A stretch of DNA of 9,148 nucleotides, from the NCBI GenBank assembly GCA_025456165.1, contig JALOLI010000083.1:1-9148 (forward strand), in the 5' to 3' direction. Position numbers and translations under genes: made by a program. Numbering within the stretch: the first letter of the stretch is position 1; each line of letters starts with the position of its first letter. The notes under the pieces were generated by a model. The model was not told the origin of the DNA. It did not search any database and saw only the letters and a list, made by a program, of their open reading frames with translations. This DNA is from Acidimicrobiia bacterium. Lineage in GTDB: Bacteria; Actinomycetota; Acidimicrobiia; UBA5794; UBA11373. Shown piece by piece: positions 6,540 to 9,148 of the stretch.

Positions 6540-7244
6540 ATGGGCAAGAAGCAACGCGATGCCGCCGCTCGCTACGACCGCGTCGCCACCTACGCCCCGG
6601 CGGAAGCACTGAGCCTGGTCAAGGCTCTGGCGCACGCCGGTTTCGACGAGACCGTAGAGGCGGCCTTCAACCTGGGCATCGACGCCCGCCAGGCCGATCA
6701 GATCGTCCGCGGTACCGTCACCCTGCCCCACGGGACCGGCAAGTCGGTGCGGGTCCTGGTGTTCGCCGATGGCGAGAAGGCCCGCGACGCCCAGGCGGCC
6801 GGAGCCGACATCGTCGGCGGAGCCGAACTGGCCGCGGCCATCACCGCCGGCCAGCAGGCCCTCGACTGGGATGTCACCATCGCCGTCCCCGCCTTGATGA
6901 GCGAGGTGGGCAAGCTGGGGCGGCTGCTCGGCCCTCGCGGCCTCATGCCGAACCCCAAGGCCGGCACGGTGAGCGACGACATCTCCCGCACCGTGCGTGA
7001 GTTCAGGGGCGGCCGCGTGGAATACCGCAACGACCGCTACGGGAATGTGCACGTGGTGCTGGGCAAGGTCTCCTTTCCTGAGGTGTCGCTGATCGAGAAC
7101 CTGGCGGCGGTGGTCGAGGAGCTGACCCGCAACCGCCCCGCGGCCGCCAAGGGCCGCTACATCCGCAAGCTGGCGGTGTCCTCCACCATGGGGGTGGGCG
7201 TCAAGGTGGACGTGAACCAGCTCGACGGGCTCGTCGAGCGCTGA
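6540..7244 (+). CDS. rplA: 50S ribosomal protein L1
   Basis: L1 forms the mobile stalk at the ribosomal E site, helps release deacylated tRNA, and is the usual translational repressor of the rplKA unit. The ATG at 6540 gives 234 residues, the family length, and is preceded by GAGGAGAG (6528-6535). An in-frame GTG at 6492 would add 16 residues lying in the candidate L1 site, so I reject it. Landmarks are VEAAFNLGIDARQADQIVRG, LPHGTGKSVRVLVFADG, the signature LGPRGLMPNPKAGTVS, FRGGRVEYRNDRYGNVHVVLG and the end ISTTMGAG-like SSTMGVGVKVDVNQL. Nothing is missing. A strong hairpin (7262-7293) follows the stop after 17 nt. Confidence 0.98.
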   Translation: MGKKQRDAAARYDRVATYAPAEALSLVKALAHAGFDETVEAAFNLGIDARQADQIVRGTVTLPHGTGKSVRVLVFADGEKARDAQAAGADIVGGAELAAAITAGQQALDWDVTIAVPALMSEVGKLGRLLGPRGLMPNPKAGTVSDDISRTVREFRGGRVEYRNDRYGNVHVVLGKVSFPEVSLIENLAAVVEELTRNRPAAAKGRYIRKLAVSSTMGVGVKVDVNQLDGLVER

Positions 7245-7261
7245 GGCCTTCCGCGGCAGTG

Positions 7262-7293
7262 AGGTGCGCCCGGCCTGCCGGCCGGGCGCACTT
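7262..7293 (+). terminator. Hairpin terminator or attenuator after rplA
   Basis: GTGCGCCCGGCC (7264-7275) pairs perfectly with GGCCGGGCGCAC (7280-7291) around the loop TGCC; G7263-T7292 and A7262-T7293 extend it. There is no T-run after it, so it is either a U-less actinobacterial terminator, a partial attenuator between rplKA and rplJL, or an RNA-processing or stability element. Confidence 0.65.
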
Positions 7294-7307
7294 GCGTGAG
7301 AGAGGGG

Positions 7308-7477
7308 ACGGGGGGATCCGGGGACCATTGGCGGGCCTGCGACCGGCGACGGGCCAGGAGGTCGCCGATCCGGCTCACCGGGTGGGCCAGGGTAGGGGCT
7401 GGCCGCAGACCGATGGCGACCCGCCGGTGGCGAGCGTTGGTGGGGACGCTCTCCTTCGGCGCCACGGATCCCCCCGT
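7308..7477 (+). ncRNA. Candidate structured RNA with nested multi-arm fold
   Basis: The first half of the rplA-rplJ gap holds no credible gene but can fold almost completely. P1 is a 13-bp perfect helix, 7308-7320 with 7465-7477. P2 pairs 7325-7335 (CCATTGGCGGG) with 7420-7430 (CCCGCCGGTGG), 11 bp with two G-U. P2b pairs CTGCG (7337-7341) with CGCAG (7404-7408). Inside lie three adjoining hairpins: CGGCGAC/GTCGCCG (7344-7350/7361-7367), ATCCGG-CTCA-CCGGGT (7368-7383) and GCCAG/CTGGC (7386-7390/7399-7403), a four-way junction. A further hairpin GAGCGT/ACGCTC (7432-7437/7446-7451) lies on the 3' side. The 8-nt loops GGTAGGGG (7391-7398) and TGGTGGGG (7438-7445) are alike. It may be part of the rplJ leader or a separate RNA. 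In such GC-rich DNA chance pairing is common, so the call is tentative. Confidence 0.4.
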
Positions 7478-7496
7478 GTCCGACCATCATCGCACC

Positions 7497-7529
7497 GCGG
7501 GGGCCGGGTTGTCCAGGGGCATCCCCCGC
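7497..7529 (+). other. Hairpin upstream of the rplJ promoter
   Basis: GCGGGGG (7497-7503) can pair with CCCCCGC (7523-7529), 7 bp around 19 nt. It separates the structured region from the promoter. No T-run follows. Its role is unknown; it could end transcripts coming through from rplA or be fortuitous. Confidence 0.3.
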
Positions 7530-7536
7530 CCCGGCT

Positions 7537-7565
7537 TTGCCCGCGGCGATCGCCGGCACTACCCT
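7537..7565 (+). promoter_or_regulatory. Candidate promoter of rplJ-rplL
   Basis: TTGCCC (7537-7542) and TACCCT (7560-7565, a TANNNT box) are spaced by 17 nt, with a start expected near 7572, just before the leader. The spacer contains the perfect palindrome GGCGATCGCC (7545-7554), which could be an operator. Hexamer matches are moderate. Confidence 0.4.
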
Positions 7566-7570
7566 CCAAT

Positions 7571-7690
7571 CCCACAACTCAAGGACCGCAGACCGCCGGC
7601 CCCCCGGGGCCAAGGGCCGCAAGGCCACCGGCGCAGGTTCGCCAGGCTCCTCGTGGGCTCCCGCGATCCCGGTCCGGGAGCCTTTGTTGT
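7571..7690 (+). promoter_or_regulatory. L10-leader-like region with terminator hairpin
   Basis: The last 150 nt before rplJ look like an autoregulatory ribosomal-protein leader. ACTCAAGGACCGCAGACC (7577-7594) resembles the conserved strand of bacterial L10 leaders. CGCCGG (7594-7599) can pair with CCGGCG (7628-7633), enclosing the GNRA-capped hairpin GGCC-GCAA-GGCC (7615-7626); a competing hairpin is possible at 7598-7611 (GGCC..GGCC). Then GGCTCCCG (7656-7663) pairs with CGGGAGCC (7675-7682) and is followed by TTTGTTGT (7683-7690), the only terminator-like T-rich tail in the window. Known L10 leaders bind the L10-L12 complex and control the rplJL unit. The family assignment is by eye. Confidence 0.5.
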
Positions 7691-7708
7691 GCGAGGGCGT
7701 GCCCTCGC
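7691..7708 (+). promoter_or_regulatory. Hairpin just before the rplJ ribosome binding site
   Basis: GCGAGGGC-GT-GCCCTCGC is a perfect inverted repeat (7691-7708), ending 8 nt before AAGGAG (7717-7722). It could affect access of ribosomes to the rplJ start or follow the attenuator as a second pause structure. Confidence 0.4.
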
Positions 7709-7727
7709 CGGACGTCAAGGAGACTGG

Positions 7728-8519
7728 ATGCCACGACCCGAGAAGGTTCAGGCGGTGGCCGACATCCGGGAGCGCCTCGAGCGGGCGCAAGCCGTGTTCG
7801 TCGCCGAATACGCCGGCCTCACGGTGAAGGAGCAGCGCGAGCTGCGCCGCGGGTTGCGGGCTGCCGGAGGCGAGTTCCGGGTCGTCAAGATGACCCTGGC
7901 GCGCCGTGCCGCCGACGAGCTGGGCAGGCCCGCGTTCAAGGACCTGCTCGGCGGCCCGGCCGGCCTGGCCTACGCCTACGACGACCCCTCCGCCACCGCC
8001 CGCCTGCTGCGCGACTTCGCTCGCGACCACGCCCGCCTGCTGCTCAAGGGGGCGCTGTTCGGCGCAGAAGTGCTCCCCCCCGAGCGCGTTGCCGCCTTGG
8101 CCGACCTGGAGCCCCGCCCGGTGCTCCTGGCCCGGGTGGCCGGTGCCCTGCAAGCCCCGCTGGCTGCCATGGCCGGCGTGCTTGCCGCCGTGCCGCGCGG
8201 CCTGGCCACGGTGCTGGGCGCCCTGGCCGACAAGATGACCGCTGCGGCGCCGGCGCTGGAGGCCGCTCCCGCCGAGGCTGCAGCCGAGACGGCAATCGAG
8301 CCGGCAGCCGAGACCGCAGCCGAGACCGCAGCCGAAGCCGCAGTCGAGGCCGCTCCGGCCGCGACGGAAGCCGAGCCGGCAGCCGAGCCGGCAATCGAGG
8401 CAGCCGAGACCGCAATCGAGACCGCAACTGAGGAACCTGGCAGCGAGGCGGCAGCAGCCGCCGAGCAACCGGCCGAGGAGGCCGCCACCAGCGAGGCCGA
8501 CAAGGCCGAGGAGGAATGA
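7728..8519 (+). CDS. rplJ: 50S ribosomal protein L10 with long Ala/Glu-rich tail
   Basis: L10 anchors the L7/L12 dimers to the ribosomal stalk base. The ATG at 7728 follows AAGGAG (7717-7722) at 5 nt; the open frame extends upstream to 7296 but that part is leader RNA. Residues 1-130 are a normal L10 rRNA-binding domain ([52 protein letters not shown]). Residues about 131-172 form the long C-terminal helix on which L12 N-terminal domains dock, with Pro/Gly breaks that suggest three docking segments. The family normally ends here, at about 165-180. Here about 90 more residues follow (173-263), almost only Ala, Glu, Thr and Pro, built on a tetrapeptide A-[A/I/V]-E-[T/P/A] and ending in acidic residues. 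The tail is probably disordered or helical. The stop overlaps an ATG at 8516; rplL follows at once. Confidence 0.96.
   Translation: MPRPEKVQAVADIRERLERAQAVFVAEYAGLTVKEQRELRRGLRAAGGEFRVVKMTLARRAADELGRPAFKDLLGGPAGLAYAYDDPSATARLLRDFARDHARLLLKGALFGAEVLPPERVAALADLEPRPVLLARVAGALQAPLAAMAGVLAAVPRGLATVLGALADKMTAAAPALEAAPAEAAAETAIEPAAETAAETAAEAAVEAAPAATEAEPAAEPAIEAAETAIETATEEPGSEAAAAAEQPAEEAATSEADKAEEE
8280..8351 (+). repeat. 12-bp tandem repeat in the rplJ tail
   Basis: Six imperfect 12-bp units of the form GCA-GCC/ATC/GTC-GAG-ACC encode [20 protein letters not shown] and AVEA. Related units reappear at about 8379-8433. GCA codons, rare elsewhere in the window, dominate here, which fits local repeat expansion. 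Confidence 0.75.
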
Positions 8520-8524
8520 ACCCG

Positions 8525-8803
8525 ATGGCCACCAAGCTGACCCACGACGAACTGCTGGCGATCTTCGAGACGATGACCGTCCTGGAGCTCTCCGAGTTCG
8601 TCAAGAAGTTCGAAGACCGATTCCAGGTGACTGCGGCCGCCCCCATGGCCGTGATGGCCGCCCCCGCCGCCGCCGCTGCCGCCGAGGAGGAGAAGGACGA
8701 GTTCACCGTCATGCTGATCTCCTCGGGCGAGAAGAAGATCCAGGTCATCAAGGAGGTCCGCACGCAGCTCGAGGGTGCCGGTGCCATCGTCGAACTGAAG
8801 TAA
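8525..8803 (+). CDS. rplL: 50S ribosomal protein L7/L12 with truncated factor-binding domain
   Basis: L7/L12 is the multi-copy stalk protein that recruits translation GTPases. The ATG at 8525 ([11 protein letters not shown]) is preferred to that at 8516: GAGGAGG (8508-8514) lies 10 nt before it and the family starts this way. The N-terminal dimerisation domain is normal ([20 protein letters not shown], residues 14-33). The Ala-rich hinge (about 37-54) leads into [20 protein letters not shown] and VIKEVR. There, at R79-T80 (nt 8761/8762), about 34 residues present in typical L7/L12 are missing: the GLGLKEAKDLV helix, the loop and half of the last helix. The protein resumes [13 protein letters not shown]. 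The product has 92 residues against about 120-130. Codon use is like the neighbours and the frame is intact. Either a real variant, a defective copy, or a sequence error. Confidence 0.92.
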   Translation: MATKLTHDELLAIFETMTVLELSEFVKKFEDRFQVTAAAPMAVMAAPAAAAAAEEEKDEFTVMLISSGEKKIQVIKEVRTQLEGAGAIVELK

Positions 8804-8817
8804 CTCAGGCGAGACTG

Positions 8818-8853
8818 GCGAGTGGGCCCGGCCGATCGGCCGGGCCCACTCGC
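8818..8853 (+). terminator. Perfect 36-nt palindrome terminator after rplL
   Basis: A perfect inverted repeat of 36 nt: GCGAGTGGGCCCGGCC (8818-8833), centre GATC, then its complement (8838-8853). It starts 15 nt after the rplL stop. There is no T-run, as is frequent for actinobacterial hairpin terminators. The core CCCGGCC/GGCCGGG is shared with the hairpin at 7262-7293. Being symmetric, it could act in both directions. Confidence 0.75.
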
Positions 8854-8913
8854 GTCATGGTCGGCCGAACTACTTCGCGTTGCCCGCGCCTCCACGGCGC
8901 TCCGGGAAGCCCC

Positions 8914-8919
8914 TAGCCT
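8914..8919 (+). promoter_or_regulatory. Candidate -10 box for a leaderless transcript
   Basis: TAGCCT (TANNNT type) ends 7 nt before the ATG at 8927, so transcription could begin at or next to the A of the start codon. No ribosome binding site precedes this ATG, which fits leaderless translation, common in Actinobacteria. No clear -35 is seen at the usual distance. Confidence 0.35.
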
Positions 8920-8926
8920 GTTCCTC

Positions 8927-9148
8927 ATGATCGGGCCCATCGTCTTGGTGCTGGCCGGCGGGATCGCCGGGTGGTTCAGCGGAGACTGGGCCGGAGCGGT
9001 GGCGGGGGCTGCGGTCGGCCTGCTGGTCACCTTCGGAGTGGCCGGGGCGGCAGCGTGGTGGTCGGCTCAGGTGGGCCGCACACTGGACCCCGCTACGGCG
9101 CGAGCGGTGGCCCCACGACCTCCCGGTTTCGGCCCGCTGTGCGATGTG
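8927..9148 (+). CDS. Membrane protein of unknown function, 3' end outside the window
   Basis: An open frame of 74 codons from ATG 8927 to the window end, with C/G-ending codons like its neighbours. Two hydrophobic segments are visible: residues about 3-16 (GPIVLVLAGGIAGWF) and about 22-48 (AGAVAGAAVGLLVTFGVAGA, then AAWW), joined by a short SGDW turn. A polar part follows with VGRTLDPATARAV and PRPPGFGPLCDV. The layout, two helices and then a soluble segment ending in an F-x-P-L-C-D-V-like stretch, recalls the N-terminal part of M48/HtpX-like membrane metalloproteases, but the zinc motif would lie outside the window, so this is only a guess. It occupies the place after rplL where rpoB is often found. 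Confidence 0.55.
   Translation, partial: MIGPIVLVLAGGIAGWFSGDWAGAVAGAAVGLLVTFGVAGAAAWWSAQVGRTLDPATARAVAPRPPGFGPLCDV

Noticed and set aside
4597..6609. 670-codon ORF on the - strand across tRNA-Trp, secE, nusG and rplK
   Set aside because: High-GC shadow frame antisense to well-recognised genes and a tRNA.
7296..7727. N-terminal extension of L10 in the open upstream frame
   Set aside because: Normal L10 begins at ATG 7728 with a good ribosome binding site. The upstream part is Arg/Gly/Pro-rich and coincides with RNA structures and the leader.
8280..8433. CRISPR-like or mobile-element repeat
   Set aside because: The repeat is in frame inside rplJ, has 12-bp units without spacers, and codes for a low-complexity tail.
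6477..8468. 663-codon ORF on the - strand over rplA, the leader and rplJ
   Set aside because: Shadow frame; its Gly/Leu/Cys/Arg repeats mirror the Ala/Glu repeat of L10.

Overview
This is a high-GC actinobacterial chromosome segment holding the translation core. The gene order rpmG, hadAB-type dehydratase, tRNA-Trp, secE, nusG, rplK, rplA, rplJ, rplL is the arrangement known from Actinobacteria, where hadABC sits between rpmG and tRNA-Trp in mycobacteria. Most genes use C- or G-ending codons, GTG starts occur, and several genes overlap by 4 nt. The precise lineage cannot be read from the window; a deep-branching, non-mycobacterial group is my guess.

Layout, all on the + strand: 1-1846 is EF-G without its N-terminal part; 1870-3003 is an aberrant EF-Tu gene; 2963-3124 is L33; 3168-4028 is a fused HadA-HadB-like hot-dog dehydratase; 4025-4573 is an ECF sigma factor; 4570-4911 is a small one-helix membrane protein with a ZAS-type zinc motif, its likely anti-sigma factor; 5032-5104 is tRNA-Trp behind its own promoter; then secE, nusG, rplK and rplA. 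A 483-nt gap (7245-7727) holds a terminator-like hairpin, a densely paired RNA candidate, a promoter, and an L10-leader/attenuator region. rplJ and rplL follow, then a 36-nt perfect palindrome as terminator, and the start of a membrane protein that runs off the window.

The window holds translation factors (EF-G, EF-Tu), the ribosomal stalk they act on (L11, L10, L7/L12), L1 and L33, the transcription factor NusG and the translocon subunit SecE. What is not ordinary is that two proteins that normally work together lack conserved internal segments without loss of frame. EF-Tu lacks about 26 residues (end of helix A and most of switch I), and L7/L12 lacks about 34 residues of its factor-binding C-terminal domain. 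EF-Tu is also written almost wholly in G- or T-ending codons, unlike every neighbour, and its last dozen residues are replaced by read-through into rpmG. L10 carries an added Ala/Glu-rich tail of about 90 residues. Recombination or assembly collapse between two tuf copies may explain part of the tuf anomalies; the L7/L12 deletion needs a separate explanation. The other strong lead is the cloverleaf-like RNA candidate at 7308-7477.
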